DNA of 64,000 nt from Kuschelorhynchus macadamiae (GCA_030620095.1 JAUTXW010000205.1:496001-560000), one strand, 5' to 3'; counted from the first letter of the stretch, positions 11,650-23,780 are shown. Translations and numbers: made by a program. Notes: generated by a model not told the origin, from the letters alone.

Positions 11650-13085
11650 ATCACCATTTAAATTCCTTTACCTGACAACACATAAAAAATTGGCCCAACT
11701 CAAGTGAAAATTTAAAAAAGGCGCGAAATAATCTGAAACTTTATTATTTCTTCAGATTTCATCCAAAATCTAATGATTTTCGAAATCGCAGTACGTTTTT
11801 TTGAGCGTAAGACGCCCTTTAACTATTTTAATATAGTATAGGTATATTTTATAATTATTTTAATACTCTGATAGGAAAAACTATTGTAATCGTCAAAAAA
11901 ATCACCTGAGAGTCTTTCTTGTATCATTTTGCTTCTAAGGATTCTCACATGACCCCCGATGAAATAAACGTTCTATTATACTGAACCGGATTGGTCAATA
12001 CGTTACGTAACCCAAAATAAGTGAATAAGGTATCTTCCATTAGACATGTCTCATGGAAATGGAAATCTTGCTGTTTACTTAGTGATTAAAAGAAAATTCC
12101 AACTGAAATGGCATTTTTTTTACAAACTCATATTACCGTACCATAGTTAGGTCAACTATAAAGCTCCTAGTTTCGCAATGTCCAAGATAAAGTAAATAAA
12201 ACTTATTTATTAAATATTTAAAAAATCAACGTTCTTCTAATCTCACCGCACCTTTAGAACGCTGCTTCTTGAAGTAAGGCAACCTATAATTAGAACATTT
12301 GAACCATATCAACAAATACACAATAATACATTAAAACACATGCAGTAGCGACGGTAAGAAAAGCTTGGTATCTAATAGTAGTTATTTAAGGAGAGAAGCG
12401 CCTCCTCTTCCTCATTATGCATCTACTCATCCTCCTCATTGTGCATCTACTCCTCCTCTTCTTCCCTAATATTGGAAATTATTGAAACTACTTCGTTAAC
12501 TTAACGTTAACGCCGCAGAAGGTTATCCCCTCTGTTAAAATAGCAGCCTAGCGGAAATACTAAATATAAAGAATCATCACTTAAGCTCAGTGTTAACATG
12601 GCATTTAGAACTGAAAATAACGAATTAAATATTTTTTAGCAAATTAATTTCTTTAATGTTAAAATGTATCATAGTTCCACGTGATCCTATAACAATCTTT
12701 ACTGTAGACTATTATACTTTTTTATTATAAGGATCCCTTTTCAATGAAAGTGGGATGGTCTAATACGTGGAGTTGTCAGTCGGGTTTGCCATATGTATCT
12801 AAAACTCTTGTTACTGGTGTAATCTGATCTGAGGCTTTGGGTATTTTAGTTTGTGTTTTACTGTTTTGCAATAAAAGTAATTTCTTTATACTACTTAGAA
12901 ACTAATACTGGAAACACGTTACTCTTCTTTGTATGAAAATTTTATTGCATCATGTTTAAACATATTCACCGTAATATAAATTGGTATAAACATTGGTGTT
13001 CCTGGCTAGGCTTGGCATCGTCGTACGATCGACCTTATACTGTGAGGTAATCTATAAGTAGCTAAATATGTAAATAATGAACTCT
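11650..13085. other. AT-rich stretch without recognisable element
   Basis: No open frame over 60 codons, no terminal repeats and no RNA gene are visible. A short local tandem of CTCCTCATTGTGCATCTACT-like units lies at about 12400-12465. This is one of the few stretches that does not clearly match other parts of the window. Confidence 0.5.
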
Positions 13086-13089
13086 ATTT

Positions 13090-13419
13090 TTATTCTTACT
13101 CTAAGGATAAACTGGTAAAGTTGTGGTATGAATTTAAGATAACCGAACAAAACGGCGGCCAAATAAAATTTTTAAAAAAGCAAACATTTAATTGAATTTT
13201 GCACAAAAATTATATGTGATATAGGGCTAAACTGATACGAATTCAACATGACGTAGCAAAATGGCGGTGTATGTTAATATAAAAACTAATTATTAAGTTT
13301 ATTTTAAATTATGCCCAAAAATCAAGTTTGGCAGAGGTAAAAACTGGCAAAATATTGTTAGGAATCCAATATCATGTAACAAAATGGCGACGAATAAACA
13401 TGTTTGAAAAGACAGTATA
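13090..13419 (+). repeat. dispersed CCATTTTGTT repeat, left part, interrupted by a mariner
   Basis: AAAACGGCGGCC, AAAATGGCGGTG and AAAATGGCGACG cores occur near 13150, 13258 and 13382. The sequence continues after the mariner insertion at 15786-15880 (GTCACTAAATGACTATG, then CTATTCCTAATAAAAGG). The same edge sequence is found at 28500-28600 and 50690-50770. Confidence 0.65.
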
Positions 13420-15783
13420 CAGGGTGGTCGAAATTGGTCTGTTTTAACAGAGAAAACCTATTTCCTGACTAGATAGAGCAAAACTGACTTAGGTGTCATG
13501 GGCTCGATTTCTGAGAAATGTTTAATGGCAAAAACCGCCTGCCGATATTTTCACTGCCAACTGAGATATAGGGCGTTTTTCAATTTTCGGCCATTTTGAA
13601 AATTGTCCATAACTTTTTTATTTTGCGGAATATTAACATTCTGCAAAGACATTCTAAAGGCACTTTTTTATGTGCAATCCAGTGGCGTACTCAGATTTTT
13701 TCTATAGTTGTCCGTTTTATCATAAATAGGCAAAACTTTTTTTTTTCAAATGGAAATCATAGTTGGCTATAAATTATAAAAAATGCTCGCGTTTAGCCCT
13801 TTTCAGTGATATAAAGTTGTAGGTACTTATTTTCAAAAATAACGAAAATATTAGGTGTTTTTGGTTTACATCGAAGTAGGCTTTGATTTGTGATGACAAT
13901 ATCTCAATTATGTATTGTTAAGATTTATAGTTTGTTAGCAACTTAAACACAACTTTAAATAACACTAGCTAACGTTATTTTAATTATTTATTATTAATTT
14001 TTTTTATTTTTTTTTGTTTACATAGCAAAGTTGAACAAAATTAACAAACTAAACTACTATTTACAGCTACAAGTGAAAATAAAAAATAATTATGAAAATC
14101 TAGGTATTTAGTTAGATAGGTTTCTGATAAATATATTTAGAGAAGTTGTTCAAATTGAGCCCCTCCCTGTTGAATACAAACTAAGCATCTTTTGCGTACC
14201 GAGTTGCAACTATTTATTAGTTCAACTGGGCTAATAGATGCAAAAGCTTGCCTAGTGGCCTCTTGCAATTCTTCTTTTGTGTGAAAGGTTCTTCCTTTAA
14301 ATATCAAGTCCTTCAATCTTCCCCACAAAAAAAAATCTAAGGAGTTAAGTCACAGGACCTAGCAGGCCAAGGTATGGGGCCCCACGTACCAATCCAATTT
14401 TCTCGAAATTCGAAATTTAAAAGATCAGTTGTGATCCTTGCATTGTGCGGGGGACAACCATCTTGTTGATAGTAGATATTTCTGGCATCAGCTAAAGGTA
14501 TGTCTTCCAACAAAGGGACAATATATGTGCGCAAAATATTTACATAATCATCTGCAGTTAAATTTCCATCGTAAAAATAAGGTCCCACAAATCTTCCTCG
14601 GAATATCCCCACCCATATATTGAATCCACACCGACCTTGCCGGTCTTGTTGCACAACTACGTGTGGATTTTCAGTGGACCAGTGATATGAATTATATCTA
14701 TTAAATATACCAGAAGTATCTACTCTGGATTCATCACTCCAAATAATATTTAATGGAAAATTCTCATTCTCCATGAATTTTTGCTCATACCACTGACAAA
14801 ATCTCAATCTTCTAGCGGCGTCCCCTTCACGGAGTTGATGAACTCTTCTCGTTCTGTACGGTTTGAATTTATGTTTTTTGAGTATTTTTAAAACGGTGGT
14901 CTTTGGAACATTCGTTATATTAGCCAATGTTCGAGAGGAGGTGCCAGGATGATCTAATACCTCACCAATTATATTTAGCTGCTGGATTTCCTTTTCTTCC
15001 TTTAGTTCATAATGTCTTGTTCTTAACTTTTTAAAACTTCCGTAATTTACTAAATTACTTTTTAAATGTTTGATAAATTCGGTTATCCGGTTGACGTCGC
15101 TCGGGAAATGTATTAAAATATAATTCACTAGCTGCTTCAGGAACTTCGTTAGATAATATGTAACATTTTAACATATCATACTTTTCATAATTCTCAAACA
15201 TATTTTGTCAGCAACTTAACACAACTTTATAAAGATAATACCAAAACGCAATAATTACACCAGACTACAGTAATCTGACAGCAATATATTCAAAATATTG
15301 AACGCGCGTCATTATTCCAAGGCCTACTTCGATGTAAACCAAAAACACCTAATATTTTCGTTATTTTTGAAAATAAGTACCTACAACTTTATATCACTGA
15401 AAAGGGCTAAACGCGAGCATTTTTTATAATTTATAGCCAACTATGATTTCCATTTGAAAAAAAAAAGTTTTGCCTATTTATGATAAAACGGACAACTATA
15501 GAAAAAATCTGAGTACGCCACTGGATTGCACATAAAAAAGTGCCTTTAGAATGTCTTTGCAGAATGTTAATATTCCGCAAAATAAAAAAGTTATGGACAA
15601 TTTTCAAAATGGCCGAAAATTGAAAAACGCCCTATATCTCAGTTGGCAGTGAAAATATCGGCAGGCGGTTTTTGCCATTAAACATTTCTCAGAAATCGAG
15701 CCCATGACACCTAAGTCAGTTTTGCTCTATCTAGTCAGGAAATAGGTTTTCTCTGTTAAAACAGACCAATTTCGACCACCCGG
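13420..15783 (-). mobile_element. Tc1/mariner-type transposon with about 463-bp terminal inverted repeats
   Basis: The left arm 13420-13882 and right arm 15321-15783 are inverted copies with very few differences. The ends read CAGGGTGGTCG and, from the other strand, CCGGGTGGTCG, flanked by TA (13418-13419 and 15784-15785). The interior encodes a minus-strand transposase with DDD-type motifs. The element interrupts the dispersed repeat, whose two halves rejoin when it is removed. Total length is 2,364 bp. Confidence 0.93.
14137..15201 (-). pseudogene. mariner-type transposase, about 355 codons, two single-base frameshifts
   Basis: The start is taken as ATG 15201 (MFENYEKYDMLKCY). This leads into a helix-turn-helix region with FPERRQPDNRIYQTF that resembles the DUF4817-type N-terminus common in insect mariner transposases. 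The frame shifts in an A-run near 15070. It then continues through LRFCQWYEQ, the first catalytic Asp in IIWSDES, the second in YYQQDGCPPH, and ends at SCDLTP. A missing T near 14333 shifts the frame again before FFLWGRLKDLIF, so the third Asp (LTPLD context) is reached only across the shift. I count 41 residues between the second and third Asp, a DD41D-like spacing. The rest of the gene is well preserved. It is a DNA-cutting transposase acting on the element's TIRs. No intron is needed to read this copy. Confidence 0.88.
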
Positions 15784-15785
15784 TA

Positions 15786-16384
15786 CATGTGTCACTAAAT
15801 GACTATGTACTGAGCTAAATTGGGTCACACTTCTCTATTCCTAATAAAAGGAAATATTCATAACGAGGGAAGCTCCGGGTAATGAACTCCTGGCTCAAAG
15901 AAAAGTAAAAGCTTTTGTGCTTGTGAAAAAATTCGAAAAAAGCTCAGTAAAAAAGATGTAGCTAGAGAGATTAAAATAATAATAACAGTAAATCATACTA
16001 TTGGGATTTTAATTCCTATCAAAATCATAAATAATCGTCAATTTTTAAATGTGTAAATATCTAAAAATATATTTATTAAAAGCAGCCTAAAATTTGAGAT
16101 AAAATTAAAATTAAAATTAAAAAAAAAAAGAAACCTTGTCATGTGTTTCAAATTTAATTCATAATTAATTTATTTTAATACCACGTATTAAAAGTTCGTT
16201 AAAATCCTAAAAAAAAGTTTTGCAATAATCTTTATTTTCCTAAGATATATGACACTAAGTAAAAAAAACAATATTTACATAAAACTATATTAAAGGAAAA
16301 ATGAATGTAAATAAAATGAACGAACGAAACCATTTTTTTTTGTTTTACATATTTACCTAAATCTATGTTAAGAAAAAATATTTG
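15786..16384. other. AT-rich stretch, end of dispersed repeat then nothing identified
   Basis: The first 110 bases match the edge of the dispersed repeat family (compare 28500-28600, 19740-19790). The remainder is A/T-rich sequence with no gene or terminal repeats seen. Confidence 0.5.
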
Positions 16385-17356
16385 TAAGAGTCGAATTGTT
16401 AAAGTTAGTTTGATCGTTAAGTAATAGACCTGTGTGTTTAAGTTTGTTTATTTAATTGTATGCCTTTCTTTTCAGTATGTAAATCTCTAAAATTTGTACT
16501 AAAACGATAGTTGCAATTAATTAAATCAGAAGCATAATTGGAAGCGTCATCCCCCTTGACAAAGTCTTTATAATGTTCATTTATCCTTTTGTCGAAACTT
16601 CTACCTGTCTACGTTTTTGGACAATCTTTACAAGTTAATTTATAGACACCTGATTTGTTATTTAAATTTGTTTTTACTTTCTACTTTTAATGCACCTAAG
16701 GAGTCATTAGTTTCATATGCAACATACACATTTAGTTTTCATTGAAAATTGGCCTATTTTGTTATTTGATTTTCCATGGTATTTTATAGTTATTTATAGT
16801 TATTGGAAGAGTGTTTTAAATTAAGGTAAACTGAATAGCTAGCTTTTTATAAATTTTTTACTTCATAATATTATCAATCATATTTGAACTGTAATCATTA
16901 TTTATTGCACTTTGTTTAATTAAGTTCAATTTGAAAATCCGGCATACTTAGGGGTAATGTAAATAATTTATGGATCATACTATGAAAGGCAGCTAACTTA
17001 TATTATTTATATTAAATATTGCACGACATGAAGTGTAATGTATTGTTGTATCAGTGTGTTGGTTTGTGAAAAACCTAAAAAATATGCTTATTATTTTCTC
17101 GTTCTATGGTTAAATCAAGAAAATTAAGACAACGGTTAGTTTCATTTTCTCTAGCGAATTTTATATTGGTATCTAAATTATTTACGAACTCTAGAAATAT
17201 ATTTAGTTGTCTTTCTGTTCCAGTGAAACGAGCTAAAATATCATCTACGTACATTTGACAATAAATAAATTTTTTTAAAGGTGGGTGTATGCTAATTTTG
17301 TTGTGCAGAAAATCCATAAATATTTTAGCTAATAAAGGATTGAGTGGATTTTCCAT
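16385..17356 (-). pseudogene. Penelope-like retroelement: reverse transcriptase and GIY-YIG remnants
   Basis: The minus strand encodes the finger/palm segment ENPLNPLLAKIFMDFL, the catalytic YVDDI box and NFLDLTI in one open frame (17356-17075). After a stop it continues as HKPTH, then KLAAFHSMIHKL (about 17070-16930). A GIY-YIG-like stretch SGVYKLTCKDCPKT with GRSFDKRINEH follows at about 16660-16560, ending at FRDLHTEKKGIQLN. The order RT then GIY-YIG is diagnostic of Penelope-like elements. Several stops and frame changes make it inactive. The N-terminal part is absent. Confidence 0.85.
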
Positions 17357-17605
17357 TATTACATCGTTACATTAATATATATTATTATTAAATTCAAAAT
17401 AGTTGAGTTCTAAACAGATAGAAAGTAAATTCATTGTTTCTTGTTTTTACTTTTTTCGTAAAAGGGCAGTATGTATGTTGAAAAAATTACGTCATCGTAC
17501 AATCCAAAATCTCAGGATTTCTGCCATTCTTATGACATCACCATATTTCCTTTTTCAATTTCAGATAGATTGACATCTCTATCAAAAAAAGTCCACTCTT
17601 GTTAT

Positions 17606-19220
17606 CAGTGGCGGCTCGCCAGGGGACGCGGGTGAAGCGCCGCTTCACCTACATTTTCCAATCAATTTACTTAAAAATAAAAATATTAAGCATTTTATAA
17701 TCTGTATAATAGCAGAAATATATAATTTCTGAAGGTGCAAAACGGCCTAAAAGAAGAATTGCTTTCGATTATGTCACAGGGTAACCTCCTGCGATCATGA
17801 TTTCTGGGCCTCTACCCTCATCAGGCAGGCTTGTACCCAGGGAGATCTGAAATAACAGATTGCTCGATATGACAAAATCGAAAACGAAACGTCTATCGTA
17901 CTGAAACAGTACTACAAGTTAAAAGTAACATTTAGCACCACCTATCGGGGCTCCGGTGATTTCCGGCTGCAAACCCGTAGGTAATGTGACATAATCGAAA
18001 GCAATTCTTCTTTTAAGCCGTTTTGCACCTGCAGAAATTATATATTTCTTCTATTATACATATATCTTTTCCGGCCAAGAACTTTTGATAAAGATGTGTG
18101 AGAGCGCATTTTTGTCGATTTTTAGTATCTACTCTCCGCATGATGATTTATGGTGCTAGTGCATGCTTTTTAAAATTACCTACGGGTTTGCAGCCGGAAA
18201 TCACCGGAGCCCCGATAGGTGGTGCTAAATGTTACTTTTAATTTGTAGTACTGTTTCAGTATGATAGACGTTTCGTTTTCGATTTTGTCATATCGAGCAA
18301 TCTGTTATTTCAGATCTCCCTGGGTACAAGCCTGCCTGATGCGGCTAGAGGCCCAGAAATCGTGATCGCAGGAGGGTACCCTGTGACATAATCGAAAGCA
18401 ATTCTTCTTTTAGGCCGTTTTGCACCTGCAGAAATTATATATTTCTGCTATTATACATATATCTTTTCCGGCCAAGAACTTTTGATAAAGATGTGTGAGA
18501 GCGTATTTTTGTCGATTTTTAGTATGTACATTTTATAATCTGTATTTTTATTATAAAAATGCAGTACATTTTATATAAATTCACATTATTTACTTAATTA
18601 TATCATTATTTTCTATCAAAACTAGTGCGTTATAGACTAAAAAAATAATAATGACTTAAAAAACGTAGCGCGCTGAACACCTTTTCATAAGAGCGACCCG
18701 TTGAGGAAACACAATCAGCAGTAACAAATTCTGCATCAGACTCCCCCTGCACGCAGGCTTTCGCGCTTAGATTTGTTTACGGCAGTTGCTATGGCAAGGC
18801 AATGATGAATATCTATAAGCCAAATAGAAATGGGTGCGGCAAAAGATTGCTGCTGCAGGCAGAATGCGTTTGTTCGCTTGTTATAGAGTTAATGTAAATT
18901 AGTGCGTTCGGATCATCGGAGGCGGAAGCAGTTTTGCATCGTTCGAATCTAATCGAAATTAGCTTTAAGATATAGGTACATAACTGTTTTTTAAGGACAA
19001 AAAAATGTATTTAAAATCTTATAAATTCATATCATTTCTCCTAAGTATTAAAAAACGCTTCAAAGCTATGGATAATTAACATCACAAAAAGGTTAAAAAA
19101 ACAACTATTTTGGGCGTGGCAACCCGAAAATTTTTAGCTTGATGCCCTATTTTTGCCTACGGCGCTGTGTACCTAGCTACGCTGCACTTTACCCAGTCTT
19201 AAATCCACGAGCCGCTACTG
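17606..19220. mobile_element. non-autonomous hAT element (CAGTGGCGGCTCG ends)
   Basis: The left end starts CAGTGGCGGCTCGCC and the right end, read inverted, starts CAGTAGCGGCTCGTGG. The 8-bp flanks CTTGTTAT (17598-17605) and CTTGGTAT (19221-19228) match at 7 of 8 positions. No transposase is encoded. The ends are related to those of the ZMYM1-like hAT at 24465-27808, which may be the source of its transposase. A palindromic unit is nested inside it. Confidence 0.8.
17708..18527. repeat. palindromic nested unit with a 140-bp direct repeat
   Basis: A segment with ATAATCGAAAGCAATTCTTC followed by a CCGGCCAAGAACTTTTGAT block and TTTTTGTCGATTTTTAGTAT occurs twice in direct orientation, at 17986-18127 and 18382-18525. 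The two copies are nearly identical. In addition about 17712-17975 and 18178-18440 are inverted copies of each other. These include CCGGTGATTTCCGGCTGC, AGGTGGTGCTAAATG and CAGATCTCCCTGGGTACAAG with its inverse. No coding sequence is seen. It looks like a fold-back element or a rearranged MITE inserted in the hAT. Confidence 0.75.
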
Positions 19221-19228
19221 CTTGGTAT

Positions 19229-19735
19229 TTAAGCAATTTGTTTTGTTTAAGCAAATGGTAAATACATTAGAATCGAACCAACTAAATCTAGTTTTTCAGT
19301 CGCTAGAGATTTTTTCTTTAACATCTCTCCACGAACAGCCTTCCACAAACAACATAGCATGATCAGCGAAAAAATTATAGTGGCTTTCTGCATAAGTATC
19401 TAACCGGTATAAATAAATTATAGGCAATATTAGTCCCAGCAGAGTGCTTCGGGGAACACAGTTTTTTATCACTTAGACACTGTTAAGTTTCTACTAAATT
19501 ATCGTTCTTAGACGTATTTAAGATTGCCAGATAAAGAAAGAGCAGGTCGCCTAATGCTTATATTTTCAAGCTTATACAAAAGAATCTGATGGATACAGTA
19601 CCAAAAAATCTTGGCAAATCTATAAAAACTGCAGCAAATGTATGATTTAAATGCAGGCAAGTATGAATTAATAGTGTCAATTTTAACAATATCTAGTTTT
19701 AAAACTTTCAAGGCATTTTTAAAAAATCGTAAATT
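19229..19735. other. no identifiable feature
   Basis: AT-rich sequence with a 67-codon minus-strand open frame that has no recognisable motif. No terminal repeats were seen. Confidence 0.45.
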
Positions 19736-20937
19736 TCTTTTTCCCGGAACTTCCCTCGTTATGAATCTTTCCTTTTATTAGGAATACAAATTAGTTCCGC
19801 ACATAGTAATTTCTGTCTTTTCAAACCTTTTTATTGGGCACCATTTTGTTCCATCATATTGGATTCGTACCAATATTTTACCAGTTTCTACCTATGACAT
19901 ACCTAATTTTTTGACATTAAAATAAATTAACTAAGCAGTTATTACATGTTGAATTCGCACCAGTTAATTCCCGTATCACGCTCAATTTTCCAGCAAGATT
20001 TGAAGTCAAGTGAATAAGAAGATTTTTTACTTTGATTTTTTTAACATTTTATTTGGTCACCATTTTGTTTCGCGGTCTTGAATTCGTACCACAATTTTAC
20101 CAGTTTATCTTTATATCACACTTAATACCTGCTTAAAATTTTCAAATAATCTAATAAGTAGTTTTTCAGGCTGCTTCTTTAAATAATTTATTAGGTCACC
20201 ATTTTGTTTTGCTGTTTTGGATTCGTACCAAAATATTACAGGCTGATTCTTATGTAACACTTGTTTTTTTGTGCAAAAATTGAGGTAAATTGTATAATTT
20301 GTTTGTTAATAATAATTTTTTTAACATCTCAGTAGGCCGCCATTTTGTTCCGCCATGTTGGATTTTTACTGAAATATTACCAAGTCATCTCCACATAACT
20401 GTTAATTTTTTACTAATATCTGAAATCAATCGGGTAGCAGCTTTTAGCTACGCCGCGAACTGATAGACAAACCAATAGAATTCAGAACACATAGTTTTCG
20501 GCATCTAGGAACACTTAAACGTAAAGTTATGTAAAACCTGGATTTTTTCGCGATTACAAACATTTCATTTTGTTCCGCCATCTTCAATTCATACCACAGT
20601 TTTACCAGTACATATCTATGCCACTAGTAATTTTTGCAAAAAATTTGAAATCAATCTTTCAAATAGTTTTTTCAGGTTGAATTTTTTAAGTATTTTAGGC
20701 CGCCATTTTGTTTCACCATCTTGGATTCGTACCAACGTTTCACCAGTTGATTACCACGTAATGCTTGATTTTTGTGGAAAATTTAAGGTAAATTGGATAG
20801 GCAGTTTTTTAGTAAGTAATAATGTTTTTAATATTTAACCAGGTCGCCATTTTGTTTCCCATCATCCCCGTAAGACAGACAGATAGACCGACCGAATTGA
20901 TAAAACATGTTTTCCGACCCCTTAGAGGTCGGAAAAC

Positions 20938-20938
<1 letters not shown>
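19736..20938 (-). repeat. dispersed CCGCCATTTTGTT repeat array
   Basis: The array starts at an edge shared with 28500 and 15860 (CCCGGAACTTCC, CTCGTTATGAAT, CCTTTTATTAGGAAT). Cores of the CCATTTTGTT type follow near 19851, 20080, 20198, 20340, 20566, 20702 and 20846. The GACAGACAGATAGACCGACC box is at about 20873-20892. Orientation is opposite to the 8.3-10 kb array. Confidence 0.75.
20909..20937. repeat. 11-bp perfect hairpin next to a TA array
   Basis: GTTTTCCGACC and GGTCGGAAAAC are separated by 7 bases. The hairpin arises from local divergence of the dispersed repeat and sits directly before the (TA)n tract. Confidence 0.6.

Positions 20939-21001
<63 letters not shown>
20939..21001. repeat. 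(TA)n microsatellite
   Basis: About 63 bp of uninterrupted TA dinucleotide. It creates spurious Tyr-Ile repeat open frames on both strands. Confidence 0.95.
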
Positions 21002-21005
<4 letters not shown>

Positions 21006-21633
21006 TAATAATATATAGTATAATATTTTAAAACAAGTGGATGTGTGAGTGACAAAATGGCCATTTTGAAGTAAAAACAATTGAAACGAAAGCTTTCTAT
21101 TATTTCTACTATACTTAAACCAGAGCGGATAATTTTTCCACGTTTTTTCAAAATTATGGGATAATGGTTACACTGAGCATAGACAAACCAGGAATCAGGA
21201 GAAAAAGCTCTTCTCAATATACTAAAAATATACTGGGTGTTCCATTTAAAATAACAAAGCTGATGCACATTTTCCCAATTTCCGATGTTCATATGTTTTT
21301 TTTTATAACAAATTCTGACGATTCAGACTAAATCCTAAAACTGTGTAAAATTTTTTGATATGTTGAGAAATAAAACGTATAGACTCTGTTCAAAATATAA
21401 CCGAACACACCATATACTGTTATTTAAGGTGTATGTTTTACATAGACATGCATAAAGGAGTTTCGGATACAGTTATTGCTAATTTTACTCTCGAAGTACA
21501 AGAAGAATATTGTCCTTTATATTTTTGAAGTAAGTTTAGTTTTTTTTATGTTCAAATGCAACTTTAAAAAAAGTAAACTAATTATAATACCCATTTGTTT
21601 ATTAAGCACACCCTCCATCATCTCTTAATTATG
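21002..21633. other. AT-rich flank of the mariner, partly duplicated on its other side
   Basis: About 21570-21635 (AATACCCATTTG, CACACCCTCCATCATC, CTTAATTATGTA) recurs as 23890-23945 beyond the mariner. The rest shows no gene. A mariner-like end TGGGTGTTCCATTT at about 21235 has no partner that I could find. Confidence 0.5.
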
Positions 21634-22058
21634 TACAGGGTTTTCTCGTATATTTTGCCACCCACCTAGAGAGTTTATTTGAATAGATACGGAAACGTAA
21701 ATACAAAAGTTGTTGGGTTTTTCATGAAGATTTAGAATATTATATTATAAGTGCGAAAATATTATTGGAAATGTCAAATTTTAACAGGTTTTCAGTTTTT
21801 TTTAAATGAAACACACTGTATATAAAATCATATTCTTGAAGATCTTTTTTTTCTAATTTCAAATATATATACTTTTAATATATTCTGTCAATTAGTTTTG
21901 GATATATAAGCCTTAAAACATTAAAGAAATGGTAAGGTAATTCGCGTTAAAACATAGTGAGCCATGGTCATGACAATTGCAATGAAAGACGCCTTTTTGA
22001 CGTTTACCGGTCAGAAGTATCTATTTACGACCATTTTTAATATCCAATACGTTGGACG

Positions 22059-22278
22059 ATGGGTTATTCGGAAGAAGAGAAACTCGACATGTCAGAATTA
22101 TTTTATTTACATGGTAAAAATGCATCGATAGCTCGTAACAAATATCATAGACGGTTTCCAGATAGACCAACACCGACTCGTAGCATAATGTCAAACATCG
22201 TTAAACAATTGAATGAAAGAAAAACACTTAAGCGAAAAGTTAGAATAGTGGAAATAAACAATACCATAAAAAATCAAT
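22059..22278 (+). pseudogene. orphan N-terminal transposase domain in the left TIR
   Basis: MGYSEEEKLDMSELFYLHG, then NASIARNKYHRRFPDRPTPT and NIVKQLNERKTLKRK, form a DUF4817-like helix-turn-helix N-terminus. It is the inverted copy of the first exon on the other side of the element and leads nowhere: the frame closes after 73 codons. It retains 11 codons near its start that the right-arm copy has lost. Confidence 0.7.
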
Positions 22279-22308
22279 AATATAAAGTAAGTAAATAATA
22301 ATATTAGC

Positions 22309-23367
22309 TTAAAGAACTAAGTATTGGTTTTCTATATAGGCTCCTTGGTTTATAATGCATTTCTGAATATTTGTTCTAAATTTTCTGTGTATGGGTGCAT
22401 AGATAAAATGAGGTGATTGGGTTTTTAAATCGTCGATTGTTTGGACTATATTTTGCTCCAAACCTTGGATGGTTCTTGGCCTATTGTAGTATATCTTGTT
22501 TCTCAGATAAACCCACAAAAATATGTCCAATGGAGAGAGAACGGGACTGTTTGCTGGCCATCTTAATGGTCCATATCTTCCAATCCGAAATGGATACCTG
22601 TCATTTAAAAAATTAGTGACCAGCTGGACATTATGAGGAGGGGCACCATCTTATTGCCATATCAAATTAAGATATGAATTAATTGGTAGTTGTTCTAAAT
22701 GCTCCTCGATTTTGTTTTCTAATAACTCCTGATACCTTTTTACGGTTAAATTCCCATTTAAAAATATAGGTTCAATAACATGATTGTTAAAAAGGCCACA
22801 CCAAGAGATCTTCTTCCTTAAATTCTGACCGCCTGAAGAGCTCGCGGGTTTTCTTTTGACCAAAAATGCTTATTTTTCCGGTTAAACTTGCCTCCAGTAA
22901 TAAATGTTGCCTGGTCAGTGAAAATTATGTTTGACAGATTTAGTTGGTTCATCATAACACGTCTTTCTATTTCTTGGCAGATGTGTAATCAGTCTATTTT
23001 ATTTTGATCGGTTAATTCTTGAGTAGGTAAAAACTTATATGGCTTGTATTTATAATGTTTTAGAACTGAGTGGATTTTATGCCATGATTTATTAAAAAAA
23101 GTGGCTGCATCGGGAATTGAGCGCTCAGGATTTTCTAAAACAAGAATGAATAAGATAAATAAATTATTTTAATACAAAAGTTTCAAAATTACCTTCAAAA
23201 TATAATAAAATATTTAAATCTTCTTCAGCGTTTCTTTCATTCAATTGTTTAGCGATGTTTAATATTGTCCTACAAGTCGGTGTTGGTCTATCTGGAAACC
23301 GTCTACGATATTCGTTACGAGCTATCGATGCACCTTGACCGTGTAAATAAAATAACCCATCGTCCAA
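22309..23367 (-). pseudogene. mariner-type transposase pseudogene with intron
   Basis: Exon 1 covers FYLHGQGASIARNEYRRRF to NILLYFE, and its true start codon region is removed by a deletion of about 33 bp relative to the left-arm copy. A 58-bp intron with GT at 23192 and AG at 23135 splits the codon before NPERSIPDA in phase 1. Exon 2 carries HICQEIERR, a first-Asp region reading IIFTDQATF, KHFWSKENPRA, SWCGLFNNHVIEP, LIWQ and PLDIFLWVYL. Breaks include a TGA near 22987, a frameshift near 22840-22860 and a stop just where the second catalytic QQD motif is expected. Function is lost. Confidence 0.85.
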
Positions 23368-23780
23368 CTTATTAAAAATGCTCGTAAATAATTACTTCTG
23401 ACCGGTAAACGGCAAAAAGGCGTCGTTCATTGCAATTGTCTTGACCATGGCTCACTATGTTTTAGAGCAAATTACCTTACCATTTCTTTAATGTTTAAAC
23501 GCTTATATATCCAAAACTAATTGACAGAATATATTAAAAGTATATATATTTGAATTTAGAAAAAAAAGATCTTCAAGAATATGATTTAATATACAGGGAG
23601 TTTCGTTTAAAAAAACTGACAACCTGTCAAAATATGACATTTCCAATAATATTTTCGCACTTATGATTTAATATTCTAAATCTTCATAAAAAACCCAACA
23701 ACTTTTGTCTTTACGACATTTCCGTATCTATTCAAAAAAACTCTCTAGGTGGGTAGAAAAATATATGGGAAAACCCTGTA

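Larger units (their letters stand above)
21636..23778 (-). mobile_element. Tc1/mariner-type transposon with about 550-590-bp TIRs that include coding sequence
   Basis: The left end CAGGGTTTTCTCGTATATTT and right end, read inverted, CAGGGTTTTCCCATATATTT are flanked by TA (21634-21635, 23779-23780). The inverted arms run from 21636 to about 22225 and from about 23237 to 23778. The arms contain the transposase N-terminal coding region, so a copy of that region exists at both ends in opposite orientation. Length is 2,143 bp. Confidence 0.9.

Noticed and set aside
20822..21292. Open frames with long Tyr-Ile repeats on both strands
   Set aside because: They are translations of a (TA)n microsatellite.
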